DNA from: an uncultured Lachnospiraceae bacterium
GTDB lineage: Bacteria; Bacillota; Clostridia; Lachnospirales; Lachnospiraceae
Direction of reading: 5' to 3'
DNA length: 48,956 nt
Assembly: GCA_947630485.1 (NCBI GenBank)
Contig: CANRHU010000017.1
Coordinates: 1-48,956, forward strand
Part shown: positions 40,984 to 48,956 of the stretch, one piece after another
Layout of the letters: each line of letters begins with the position of its first letter
How positions within the stretch are numbered: position 1 is the first letter of the stretch
Notes under the pieces: generated by a model
Database searches by the model: none
What the model was told of the DNA's origin: nothing
The model's input: only the letters and a program-made list of their open reading frames with translations
Program-made: the position numbers and the translations under genes

Positions 40984-42849
40984 TCAGGATTCCGTCCCCG
41001 TTTCTGCCGGCTCTGCTTCTGGCGACTCTGTTTCTGCCGTCCCCGTTTCTGCCGGCCCCGCTTCTGCCGCGCCCGCGTCCGCCTGCGTCATCATATACAG
41101 CTCGTAATACATCCCCTTCTTCTCAAGAAGCGTTCTGTGATTTCCTTCCTCCACGATACGGTTCCCGGCCAGCACCAAAATGCGGTCCGCCCCCTGAATT
41201 GTGGACAGACGGTGCGCGATAGTAAGCGTCGTCCGCCCCTGGGCCAGCTTATCGAGCGAAATATTCACCAGATGCTCGCTCTCATTGTCCAGGGCCGAGG
41301 TGGCCTCATCCAACACCAGAATCGCCGGGTTCTTTAAAAACACACGCGCGATGCTGATCCGCTGCTTCTGCCCTCCGGACAGCTTCACGCCGCGCTCGCC
41401 CACATATGTATCATATCCATTTCTCAGCATGGAAATGAACTCGTCGGCCCCGGCCATCTTCGCCGCCTCGATCACTTCCTCCCGCGACGCTCCGGGCCGC
41501 CCGTACGCGATATTTTCATAGACCGTACCGGAGAACAGGTACACATCCTGCTGCACAACCCCGATATTGGTTCTCAGGCTTTCCAGCGTCACCTGGCGGA
41601 TATCCTGGCCGTCCACCAGAATCCGCCCCGAGGTCGTGTCATAGAAGCGCGGAATCAGATTACAGAGCGTCGTCTTCCCGCCGCCTGACGGCCCCACCAG
41701 GGCCACCTTCTCGCCGGGCCGGATCGTGAGGTTGATATCATCCAGCACCGGGTTATGATCGTCCGGGTACTCAAAGCTCACATGGTCGAAGGTGATGGTT
41801 CCCTCCACCCGGCCCAGCGGCTCCGCTCCCGGCTCGTCGAAAATGTCAATCTTCGCATCCATAATCTCTGCAAACCGCTCGATACCGGTCATGCCGCGCT
41901 GGAACTGCTCCGCGAACTCGATGATCCGCCGGATCGTCGTCAAGAGCGTGGACACATACATCGTATAAGCCACCAAATCGCCGGGGTTGATCTGTCCGTT
42001 CACCAGAAAGATGCCGCCCGCCACGATAACCGCCGTGTACATGACGCCGTCAAACAGCCGGACCGTGTCCTGAAACGACGCCATATAGCGGTACATTTCT
42101 CTCTTAATCTGCAGAAACTCCTGATTGCCCTTCCGGAACTTCTCGATCTCGATATCCTGATTGGAAAACGCGCGCACCACACGATTCCCCAAAAGATTAT
42201 CCTCAATCTGGGCATTCAGCTCGCCGATCTGATGCCGCTGCTTCTTAAACGCCGCCCGCATTTTCAGGTTAAAATATGTACAGCACACCACCATAACGGG
42301 GACGATGACGAAAATGATTACCGTCAGCATCACATGGATCCGGATCAGGATCACGAAGGCCACCACCGCCTTCACGAAGGCGATAAAGAACTCCTCCGGA
42401 CAATGATGGGCAAACTCCGTCACGTCAAAAAGATCGTTCGTGATGCGGGACATCAGCTGCCCCACCTTCGTATTGTTAAAATAACTGTCCGACAGCTTCT
42501 GCAGATGCTCAAAAGCGTCCTGACGCATGTCGGTCTCGATCTTTGCTCCCATAATATGGCCTGTATAAGCCATATAGAAGTTGGCCACCGCGTCCACAAT
42601 CCGCAGCGCGAAATACAAAAGTCCGATGCCGCAGACCGTCCGCACGGTCAGACTGACCGCGTCCGCAGCGCCCTGATTCGTGATGTAGCGTAAAATCATC
42701 GGAAGAACCAGCTCACAGACCGTAGTCATGGAAGCACAGAAAAGGTCGATCAAAAGCGTTGGGATATAGCGGCGGTAATAAGGGGCGAAACGGCGCAGAA
42801 GCTCGCCTGTTTTCATTCTCTTTTGTTCCATTTCCGGATAAATCTCCAT
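40984..42849 (-). CDS. ABC exporter, fused permease and ATPase
   Basis: 621 residues from ATG at 42849; no start has a good ribosome-binding site and 42831 is possible. Six membrane helices (about 30-310), then an ATPase with Walker A GPSGGGKTT, Q-loop VVQQDVYLF, signature LSGGQKQRISIARVFLKNPAILVLDEATSALD. The type is a homodimeric lipid or multidrug exporter (MsbA-like); substrate unknown. A low-complexity Ala/Glu/Thr/Gly tail of about 30 residues (repeating AETGTAE) ends the protein. Confidence 0.92.
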   Translation of the reverse strand: MEIYPEMEQKRMKTGELLRRFAPYYRRYIPTLLIDLFCASMTTVCELVLPMILRYITNQGAADAVSLTVRTVCGIGLLYFALRIVDAVANFYMAYTGHIMGAKIETDMRQDAFEHLQKLSDSYFNNTKVGQLMSRITNDLFDVTEFAHHCPEEFFIAFVKAVVAFVILIRIHVMLTVIIFVIVPVMVVCCTYFNLKMRAAFKKQRHQIGELNAQIEDNLLGNRVVRAFSNQDIEIEKFRKGNQEFLQIKREMYRYMASFQDTVRLFDGVMYTAVIVAGGIFLVNGQINPGDLVAYTMYVSTLLTTIRRIIEFAEQFQRGMTGIERFAEIMDAKIDIFDEPGAEPLGRVEGTITFDHVSFEYPDDHNPVLDDINLTIRPGEKVALVGPSGGGKTTLCNLIPRFYDTTSGRILVDGQDIRQVTLESLRTNIGVVQQDVYLFSGTVYENIAYGRPGASREEVIEAAKMAGADEFISMLRNGYDTYVGERGVKLSGGQKQRISIARVFLKNPAILVLDEATSALDNESEHLVNISLDKLAQGRTTLTIAHRLSTIQGADRILVLAGNRIVEEGNHRTLLEKKGMYYELYMMTQADAGAAEAGPAETGTAETESPEAEPAETGTES

Positions 42850-43003
42850 TCTAAGCACAATCTTTTATTATTCTAACTCATTTCCCATGGAAATGGAAGT
42901 AAAAAATGAAAGTCTCACTAGACGAAAAATTGAAATTGATGTATGATGAAAGATACGGACATTCGCGTAAAAACCGTTAAAATTACCATAAAGGAGAACG
43001 CAT

Positions 43004-43711
43004 ATGCCATACTGTCCCAAATGTGATATGGAATTTGTAGAAGGTATCACCGTCTGCACAGACTGCGGCGGTCCGTTATATGAATCGGAGGAAGCCGCAA
43101 GGGCCGCCATGGCCGAAAAGCAGGCCCTGGAACGCGCCCAGGCGCTGAGCCGCGAAAAAGCCATGTATGAAGAATACCTGAAAAGCGACGTCGGTTCCAC
43201 GGAGGAGGAACTCCAGACAATCCTTCCTCCTGAGCCTGTCCACGTCTACGTGGACAAGTCCCAGAAATATGACGATCTGAAATCCTCCGCCTCGGCATTT
43301 CTGCTGATCGGCGGCGTGCTTCTCATCGTTTCCGTCCTGTGCTGGACCGGGATCATCAACATTCCCATGGCGCCGGTATCCAGACTGATCTTCCAGGGCG
43401 CGCTGACCGTCATGGGCGTCTTCTCCCTGATCGTCTTCGCGACGACCACCCGCTCCGCCAAAAAGCTGGCGCCGGAGATCGCCGAGGAGAAGCATCAGAC
43501 GCAGGATATGATCGACTGGTTTACAAGCCAGTACACCGCGGACGACATCGACAGCGACATCGGCAGCAAAGACGGTCTGACCGACGAGGAACTGAGCCTG
43601 AAACGCTTCCAGCTGATCCAGGATTATCTGGTTACCGGCCAGGATCTGCCGGACCAGGCATATGTAGACGCATTGAGTGAGGAAATATACACGAAATTAT
43701 TCGAACGTTAG
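43004..43711 (+). CDS. Zinc-ribbon membrane protein, unknown function
   Basis: 235 residues; AAAGGAG precedes ATG. The N-terminal zinc ribbon has CPKC and CTDCGG. A charged helical linker (about 25-90), two membrane helices (about 99-121 and 131-147) and an acidic cytoplasmic C-terminus follow. It resembles uncharacterised clostridial zinc-ribbon proteins. It is one of the few plus-strand genes and stands alone between the ABC exporter and gpmI; a weak TTGAAA -35 lies near 42927. Confidence 0.75.
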   Translation: MPYCPKCDMEFVEGITVCTDCGGPLYESEEAARAAMAEKQALERAQALSREKAMYEEYLKSDVGSTEEELQTILPPEPVHVYVDKSQKYDDLKSSASAFLLIGGVLLIVSVLCWTGIINIPMAPVSRLIFQGALTVMGVFSLIVFATTTRSAKKLAPEIAEEKHQTQDMIDWFTSQYTADDIDSDIGSKDGLTDEELSLKRFQLIQDYLVTGQDLPDQAYVDALSEEIYTKLFER

Positions 43712-43950
43712 AAATACAGACATCATTTTCAAAGAGAATCAAGGCTGCTGCAGACACGGATTATCTCCCGTCCCCGCACAGTCCCGCAAATGGAAAAGAC
43801 CTTCCCCTGAAAGGCGCCATTTATAAGGACTGTACGGTCAAATGGGACAAATCAGCGTTTCCAGCAGCCTTTGTCATATCCGATAGTTATATCCGCTCTG
43901 TCGTATCCGCCGCTTGGTTCAAAATGCCCCGGATTATTCACCGCTTCCGG

Positions 43951-45495
43951 TTACTTCACCAGCAGCGACTCGCCGGTCATCTCTTTCGGCTTCTCCATGC
44001 CCATCAGCTCGATCAGCGTCGGCACGATATCCGCCAGCTTGCCGCCCTCGCGCAGCTTGTAGGACGGATCCGCGTTTACCAGAATGAACGGCACCGGATT
44101 CGTCGTATGGGCCGTAAACGGCTCGCCGGTCTCGTAATCGATCAGCTGCTCCGCGTTGCCATGGTCGGCGCAGATGAACATCACGCCGTCCACTTCCTTG
44201 ATCGCGTCCACCGCGCGTCCCACGCAGGCGTCCACCGTCTCGATCGCCTTGATCGCCGCGGCCTCCACGCCGGTATGACCCACCATATCCGGGTTCGCGA
44301 AATTGATGATGATCACATCGTACTTGCCGGACTTAATGCACTCTACCAGCTTGTCGCAGACGCCCGGCGCGCTCATCTCCGGCTTCAGATCGTAGGTCGG
44401 AACTTCCTTCGGGGACGGAATCAGGAAACGGTCCTCGCCCTCGTTGGGCTCCTCCACGCCGCCGTTGAAGAAGAAGGTCACATGCGCGTATTTCTCCGTC
44501 TCAGCGATCCTGGCCTGCTTAAGTCCGTTGGCCGCCAGCCACTCGCCGAACGTATTCGTCACCATTTCCTTCTTAAACGCCACCAGCTTATTCTCAATCG
44601 TATCGTCATAATCGGTGAAGCAGACATAAACCAGATTCTTCATCCTGGGGCCGCGCTCAAAACCGGTAAACTCCTCGTCGCAGAACGACCTCGTGATCTC
44701 ACGGGCACGATCCGGCCGGAAATTATAGAAGATAATGGAATCGCCGTCCTGCACGGTCGCCACCGGATGACCGTCCTCCATCACAATGATCGGCTCCACA
44801 AACTCATCGAACACTTCCTTATCATAGGAAGCCTGAATCCCCGCCGTGGCGCTGTCTGCCGGATTTCCCTCGCCCATGACGAGCGCGTGATACGCCCGCT
44901 CCACGCGATCCCAGCGCTTATCGCGGTCCATGGCGTAGAAGCGGCCCTGAACCGTAGCTACCTTGCCCACGCCAAGCTCCGCCATCTTCGCTTCCAGCTC
45001 CGCCACATAATCCTTGCCGGACGCAGGGGGCGTGTCGCGGCCGTCCAGGAAGCAGTGGACATACACCTTCTTAAGCCCGTGGCGCTTCGCCAGTTCCAGA
45101 AGGCCGTAAATGTGCGTATTATGGCTGTGGACGCCGCCGTCAGACACGAGGCCCCACATATGCAGCGCCGAATCATTCTTCTTGCAATTCTCCACCGCCG
45201 TCAGAAATTCCGGAATCTCAAAAAAATCGCCGTCCTGAATGGACTTGGTGATCCTGGTCAGCTCCTGATACACGATGCGTCCCGCGCCCATATTCAGGTG
45301 GCCCACCTCCGAGTTGCCCATCTGCCCGTCCGGCAGACCCACAAAAAGACCGCTGGCCTGGCCCTTCACGAAGGGGCACTGGCTCATCAGCTGGTCCATG
45401 ACCGGCGTTTTCGCCTCGCAGACAGCGTTGGCCTCGCATCTATCATTCAGGCCGTAGCCGTCGAGGATCATTAATACTGTTGGTTTCTTGCTCAT
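43951..45495 (-). CDS. gpmI: 2,3-bisphosphoglycerate-independent phosphoglycerate mutase
   Basis: 514 residues. The metal ligand Asp12 (ILDGYG), catalytic Ser62 (MGNSEVGHLNMGAGR), NFANPDMVGHTG and ADHGNAEQL are all present. It interconverts 3- and 2-phosphoglycerate in glycolysis, using manganese, and also acts during spore formation and outgrowth. GAGGAG precedes ATG. It appears to be a single gene. Confidence 0.97.
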   Translation of the reverse strand: MSKKPTVLMILDGYGLNDRCEANAVCEAKTPVMDQLMSQCPFVKGQASGLFVGLPDGQMGNSEVGHLNMGAGRIVYQELTRITKSIQDGDFFEIPEFLTAVENCKKNDSALHMWGLVSDGGVHSHNTHIYGLLELAKRHGLKKVYVHCFLDGRDTPPASGKDYVAELEAKMAELGVGKVATVQGRFYAMDRDKRWDRVERAYHALVMGEGNPADSATAGIQASYDKEVFDEFVEPIIVMEDGHPVATVQDGDSIIFYNFRPDRAREITRSFCDEEFTGFERGPRMKNLVYVCFTDYDDTIENKLVAFKKEMVTNTFGEWLAANGLKQARIAETEKYAHVTFFFNGGVEEPNEGEDRFLIPSPKEVPTYDLKPEMSAPGVCDKLVECIKSGKYDVIIINFANPDMVGHTGVEAAAIKAIETVDACVGRAVDAIKEVDGVMFICADHGNAEQLIDYETGEPFTAHTTNPVPFILVNADPSYKLREGGKLADIVPTLIELMGMEKPKEMTGESLLVK

Positions 45496-45619
45496 GATCG
45501 TTCTCCTCTGATCTTATGCAAAATTTTTAACAATGTATATTGTACACGAATTGGGAGAAATATGCAACAAAGATTTTAGCGATGGGAAGAGGGTGGGAGG
45601 GCCCTCGAAGCCCCAAAAC

Positions 45620-47329
45620 CTACTTATGCTTTTTCTTTTTTTTCACTTTCAGCGGCTTCATCATCTTCTCCACATCGTAATCGTCCCGCTCATCAACGCC
45701 CTTATTATACTCCTCAAGCTCCGGAAGCCCCATCGTCAAACCTTCCTCCGGGTCAGCCGGTGCATCCTTCTCGCTTCCGGGCTCATGCTTCTTCTCCGGA
45801 GCCCGTCTTTTTCTCTGCTTCCGCCCTTTCGTCTGCCTGCTTTCCTGCTCCGGCTCCGTTCCCTTATCGTTCTCTTCGGCAGATTGGCACTGATCGCCGC
45901 ATTCAGGATCCGCAGACTGCCGGCCAGTCTCTGCAATATCCGTCTCAGAGCCAGCCGCCTCCCCGAGGGCGGCCGCATTCTGCACAGAATCGCCGGCTTC
46001 CGAAAATACCTCCTCGGCCGTCGCATCAACGATAGGTTCCTCGGCCGTCGCATCGACGACAGGTTCCTCGGCCGGCACTTCGATGATATGTCCGTCCGCA
46101 GTCACTACCTGCTCCATCGATCTGACACCGCCGGGAATGCTTCCGGACAGGAACAAGGCCGCCTTGGCGCTGACCGGTCCCACCATCTCATACAACACCG
46201 ACGAGGACAGAATGATCGTCAGCATCAGATTTCCCGTCGCCTCCGGCAGAACCCGCTGCCCCAGAAATGCCAGACCAATCGCCACGCCGGCCTGCGGGAT
46301 CAGCGCAAAGCCCATATAATTGCGGATTTCCGGGCTGGTTTTCACCGCCATACAGCTTAGATATGTACCCAGATATTTTCCCACGATACGCACCACAAAA
46401 TAACACACGCCGATGCTGCCGACCGTCGTCAGAGCATTCAGATTGAGATTCATCCCCGATACCACAAAAAAGAGCGACATCACCGGAGGCGTAAAGTTAT
46501 TCATCTGCCGGAACAGCTTTTTATCCCGGGTCAGATTGATGTAAACCGCCCCGAAGACCATGCAGGACAGAAGCGGCGAAATATCCACCGCCGCGCAGAG
46601 CCCCGTCAGCCCCATCAGCATGGCAATCGCCAGAATCAGCCGGTTGTCGCGGCTTCTGGTCGGCACCAGCAGCCGGCTCAAAAAATAACCGCAGAAAATC
46701 CCAAGCCCGATCGCCAGCACATTGTAACCGACCGGAACCACCACATCATGGATGGACAGACTCCCGGCCTCCAGCCCGTTGATCACCGCCGACACGACGG
46801 AGAACGCCAAAAGGCAGACCACATCGTCCAGCGCCACGATCTGCAGCAGCGTGTTGACAAATTCTCCCTTCGCTTTGTACTGGTTGATCGTCATCATCGT
46901 GCTGGCCGGCGCCGTGGCCGTGGCGATAGCGCCCAGGATGAGCGCAAAGCCCCAGTCCAGCCGAAAGACCGCTTTGAGCACCAGCGTAACCAGCACGCCG
47001 GCCCCCAGCGCCTCGCTGACCGTAATCACAATGATCCGCTTTCCCGTGCGCATCAGCACCTCCTTCTTAAAGAATTTGCCGACGCCAAAAGCAATGAAAG
47101 CCAACGCCACATCGCTGATAAAACTCATATCATCGATCAAATGTCCCGGAATAAAATTCAGACAATACGGGCCAATCAGAATTCCCGCCAGAATATAACC
47201 GCTGACCTTCGGCATATTCAGCGTATTGGTCAGCCTCGTCATGATAAAACCTGCAAACAAAATCATAGAGAGCGCCAAAATCACTTCCGTCTCCGGATTC
47301 AGCCTCTCCAACAGCTCTACAACCTGCAT
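45620..47329 (-). CDS. CPA2-type cation:proton antiporter
   Basis: 569 residues. About 12 membrane helices (residues 10-400) with MPKVSGYILAGILIGP, a GAIATATAPASTMMTI segment and LIPQAGVAIGLAFLGQR, typical of the KefB/NhaS-like CPA2 family. No RCK/TrkA domain is present; instead a low-complexity acidic then basic C-terminal tail of about 160 residues (with PVVDATAEEP repeats) ends in KVKKKKKHK. The ion is probably sodium or potassium. ATG at 47329 is chosen (AAAGGGG upstream). Confidence 0.9.
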   Translation of the reverse strand: MQVVELLERLNPETEVILALSMILFAGFIMTRLTNTLNMPKVSGYILAGILIGPYCLNFIPGHLIDDMSFISDVALAFIAFGVGKFFKKEVLMRTGKRIIVITVSEALGAGVLVTLVLKAVFRLDWGFALILGAIATATAPASTMMTINQYKAKGEFVNTLLQIVALDDVVCLLAFSVVSAVINGLEAGSLSIHDVVVPVGYNVLAIGLGIFCGYFLSRLLVPTRSRDNRLILAIAMLMGLTGLCAAVDISPLLSCMVFGAVYINLTRDKKLFRQMNNFTPPVMSLFFVVSGMNLNLNALTTVGSIGVCYFVVRIVGKYLGTYLSCMAVKTSPEIRNYMGFALIPQAGVAIGLAFLGQRVLPEATGNLMLTIILSSSVLYEMVGPVSAKAALFLSGSIPGGVRSMEQVVTADGHIIEVPAEEPVVDATAEEPIVDATAEEVFSEAGDSVQNAAALGEAAGSETDIAETGRQSADPECGDQCQSAEENDKGTEPEQESRQTKGRKQRKRRAPEKKHEPGSEKDAPADPEEGLTMGLPELEEYNKGVDERDDYDVEKMMKPLKVKKKKKHK

Positions 47330-47787
47330 ACTCACACCCCTTTGAAACATTCTGCAACAGCCGCTATCGTCTGTCAATATCTGTACAACGTCCCATTATA
47401 CACGAAATGTTTCAAATTTGGTAGCATTTTTTTCATTTATTCGATTTTTACTTTGCCAAATTTCACTCCGCAAAATTGACCAGGAATTTTTTCAGACTTT
47501 CCGAAAAGGAGAAACCCCCGTCCGGCAGCCGCGGGCCGCCATGGCGGGGGAATATATGTATTATTATGAGTATTTATCTATTTTTATCCGGCATGACAGC
47601 CTTTCTCTCCCGTATCTGTCACCTCCTCTCCGATCTCCTCTCCACAGCCTTCCAACTGTCCTTTTGTCTGTCTCTGTCCGGAACTGTTTGTATCTTCTTT
47701 ACAGTTCTTATCTTAGCATACATGTCGAGAATTGATTAGGAGGATTTTTGACTTGAAAGTAGGGCAATATTGACATTCTTTCTTAAC
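47330..47787. other. Intergenic region with promoter and terminator signals
   Basis: No credible gene. A TATAAT box (47395-47400, minus strand) is a likely antiporter promoter with a poor -35. A GC hairpin on the minus strand (CCCCCG..CGGGGG, about 47514-47552, followed by TTTCTCCTTTT) could end transcription from the truncated nuclease gene. The rest is AT- and CT-rich without recognised structure. Confidence 0.4.
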
Positions 47788-48528
47788 TCAATTATTTTGG
47801 CTGTTCTGCGGCGCTGAAATGATTGAATTCACTACCCTGCATCGTTTCTTGTAACAGGCAATCCCGTATTTCAGCACATTCTCAATGCCATCGTCTGTAA
47901 ACGTCTCGTCATAGCGTCTCGTTTCGATCTGTGCAAGCGCCGCCTTCGCCGCAGACTCCAGGTCGCCGTCCTCGGCGTATTTCACCTCGATAACGATCCC
48001 CAGGCTGCCGTCCTCGGCCTCCACAAGGATGTCGCTGTAGCCGTCGCCGGTCTCACGGTTACTGGTCACGATCCAGTCCGCCTTGTACGCCAGAAGCCCC
48101 ATCAGGATCCCGTGGTAGAAGTTCTCCTTCCTGGCTTTCCTTACCGACGTATCCCGGATGCTGATCGCACGCCGCAGGTAGCCGCCGAAAGCCTTCTCCA
48201 CCCCGGCTGCGTCGCTAGCCGCGAACGCGCCGCACAGCTGCTTCAGCGATTCCCCGTCGTTCCTCGTCTCCTCCCGGAACAGTTCCATGATCTGGTCCGC
48301 GAAGATCGAGCGGATCTCACGGTTCGGGATGGTCAACGGTATCCCGTCCTCGTCCGCTTTCCCGGCGCTCGTCAGATAGCCCGTCATGTAGAGCAGGCTC
48401 CACAGGTTCTCCACCGTGGTATACATCTCCCGGTACGTCAGTTCCTGGTGGATCCGTTTTCTCACTATACCACCGTCTACCAGCACCTGCAGCTCCTGAC
48501 GGGCTGAACCGACGTCCATCCGCCGCAC
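47788..48528 (-). pseudogene. AAA-ATPase/PD-(D/E)XK (DUF1703-type) gene lacking its ATPase half
   Basis: The 246-residue frame matches only the C-terminal part of the AAA-ATPase-like plus PDDEXK_9 family: ELTYREMYTTVENLWSLLYMTGYLTSAG, IPNREIRSIFADQIMELF, then the nuclease core GYSDILVEAEDGSLGIVIEVKY. Full proteins start with an ATPase of about 300 residues carrying Walker motifs; here an in-frame stop and repeats lie directly upstream (from 48529). The nuclease motif is intact, so a shortened product is possible, but there is no good ribosome-binding site. Confidence 0.7.
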
Positions 48529-48534
48529 AAACTC

Positions 48535-48608
48535 GGTTCTTCTCTAAAACTTGGTGATTCTTCTCCATTTCCCGGTGTTTCACCAACTTTCATAGAAGCT
48601 CTTCTCTG
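48535..48608. repeat. 74-bp direct repeat, left copy
   Basis: Begins GGTTCTTCTCTAAAACTTGG and ends TAGAAGCTCTTCTCT. It differs from the copy at 48883-48956 at about six positions. Each copy contains a TTGGTGA/TCACCAA stem. Further degenerate CTTCTCYRTTT..GGTGTTTC units follow to 48705. Confidence 0.85.
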
Positions 48609-48707
48609 TTCTTGGGGGATGCACAAAAGCTTCTCTGTTTCCTGGTGTTTCTTTGACATTCCCCTCATTTTTTAATAGAGCTTCTCCGTTTTGTGGTGTT
48701 TCCATCT

Positions 48708-48813
48708 GTTAGTGATCTTTTCAGCCATAACTGCTGACTTTCTGTTATTATCTTATTGGCCAAAAAAATAAAATAAAGGAGGTTAACAGCTATGGCCAAA
48801 AAGATCACTAACA
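48708..48813. repeat. Imperfect ~32-bp inverted repeat around an AT-rich core
   Basis: TGTTAGTGATCTTTTCAGCC and the following ATAACTGCTGAC (48708-48739) is repeated inverted at 48782-48813. Both arms encode the same start on opposite strands (MAEKITN leftward, MAKKITN rightward), and the 42-bp AT-rich core could hold divergent promoters. Confidence 0.8.
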
Positions 48814-48905
48814 AACTCATCTCTCTTCCTCAGGATGTCTCCATCGACCGCGTCGTGGATCATCCTCATTCCATGGAGATCTGGTTCTTCTCCAAAACTT
48901 GGTGA
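48792..48905 (+). pseudogene. 37-codon remnant, possibly ISL3-type transposase N-terminus
   Basis: ATG with AAAGGAGG upstream. It reads MAKKITNKLISLPQDVSID, then RVVDHPHSMEIWFF, and stops where the 74-bp direct repeat begins. The segment resembles the start of ISL3 family transposases before their CxxC zinc ribbon. The match is short and from memory. The ORF seems to have been cut by the repeat. Confidence 0.35.
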
Positions 48906-48956
48906 TTCTTCTCCATTTCCTGGTGTTTCACCAACTTTCCTAGAAGATCTTCTCCA
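48883..48956. repeat. 74-bp direct repeat, right copy (reaches the window edge)
   Basis: The same sequence as 48535-48608 with about six differences, in the same orientation, 348 bp away. It interrupts the ISL3-like frame and may continue beyond the window. Confidence 0.8.

Noticed and set aside
47401..47740. Plus-strand ORFs of about 90-105 residues upstream of the truncated nuclease gene
   Set aside because: Composition is CT-rich and unlike coding sequence here, with no recognisable domain; treated as intergenic.

Overview
This 49-kb window is chromosomal DNA of a GC-rich, endospore-forming Clostridia, most likely a member of the Lachnospiraceae. The evidence is a complete spoIIIAA-AH operon, spoIVB and a GerMN lipoprotein, set in the classic clostridial order asp23-nusB-xseA-xseB-ispA-dxs-tlyA-nadK-argR-recN-spoIVB. 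Almost everything is on the minus strand. The exceptions are a DUF4321 gene, a tRNA-Arg, a PD-(D/E)XK (Rpn-type) nuclease gene, a zinc-ribbon membrane protein and an ORF remnant at the right edge.

Layout. 1-1140: AT-richer sequence, apparently the end of an inserted element (start of a DUF6075 gene, a promoter-terminator cassette, an HTH-like gene). 1141-2424: spoIVB, cut exactly at its catalytic-serine motif, with the usual neighbour spo0A absent. 2630-12602: DUF4321, then (minus strand) the recN-argR-nadK-tlyA-dxs-ispA-xseB-xseA-nusB-asp23 housekeeping operon, read from a promoter near 12650. 12884-18926: the spoIIIA operon behind a good sigma-E promoter. 18999-24519: a TraX remnant, an MgtC-like protein, a methyltransferase, a complete ECF transporter (S, T, A2, A1) behind a structured leader RNA, and a DUF3842 gene. 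24535-31849: aldo/keto reductase, MetA (acetyl type), LigA, a RluF-like enzyme, QueA and a membrane-anchored protein. 31985-33148: tRNA-Arg followed by a small nuclease-carrying insertion bounded by a repeat of the tRNA 3' end. 33304-47329: purA, comEC, GerMN lipoprotein, sensor kinase, degV, an ABC exporter, a zinc-ribbon protein, gpmI and a CPA2 antiporter. 47788-48956: a truncated AAA/PD-(D/E)XK gene in a repeat-rich edge.

How the genes work together. The spoIIIA products build the mother-cell half of the feeding-tube channel and SpoIVB normally signals from the forespore to activate sigma-K, so both belong to engulfment-stage control. The housekeeping operon joins isoprenoid supply (dxs, ispA), NAD phosphorylation, rRNA modification and DNA repair. 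The ECF genes form one vitamin or micronutrient importer.

The most unusual features are: (1) spoIVB interrupted at the codon before the catalytic serine, suggesting a skin-like intervening element; (2) a family of short palindromic elements with a conserved centre and linker but changing, still complementary arms, one copy lying in frame inside comEC; (3) tandem repeats that extend or terminate the 3' ends of xseA, comEC and a methyltransferase gene, plus a 21-bp tandem-repeat insertion inside ligA; and (4) unassigned structured RNAs, the best being upstream of ecfA1. All functional statements are homology or motif judgements by eye; no database search was run.
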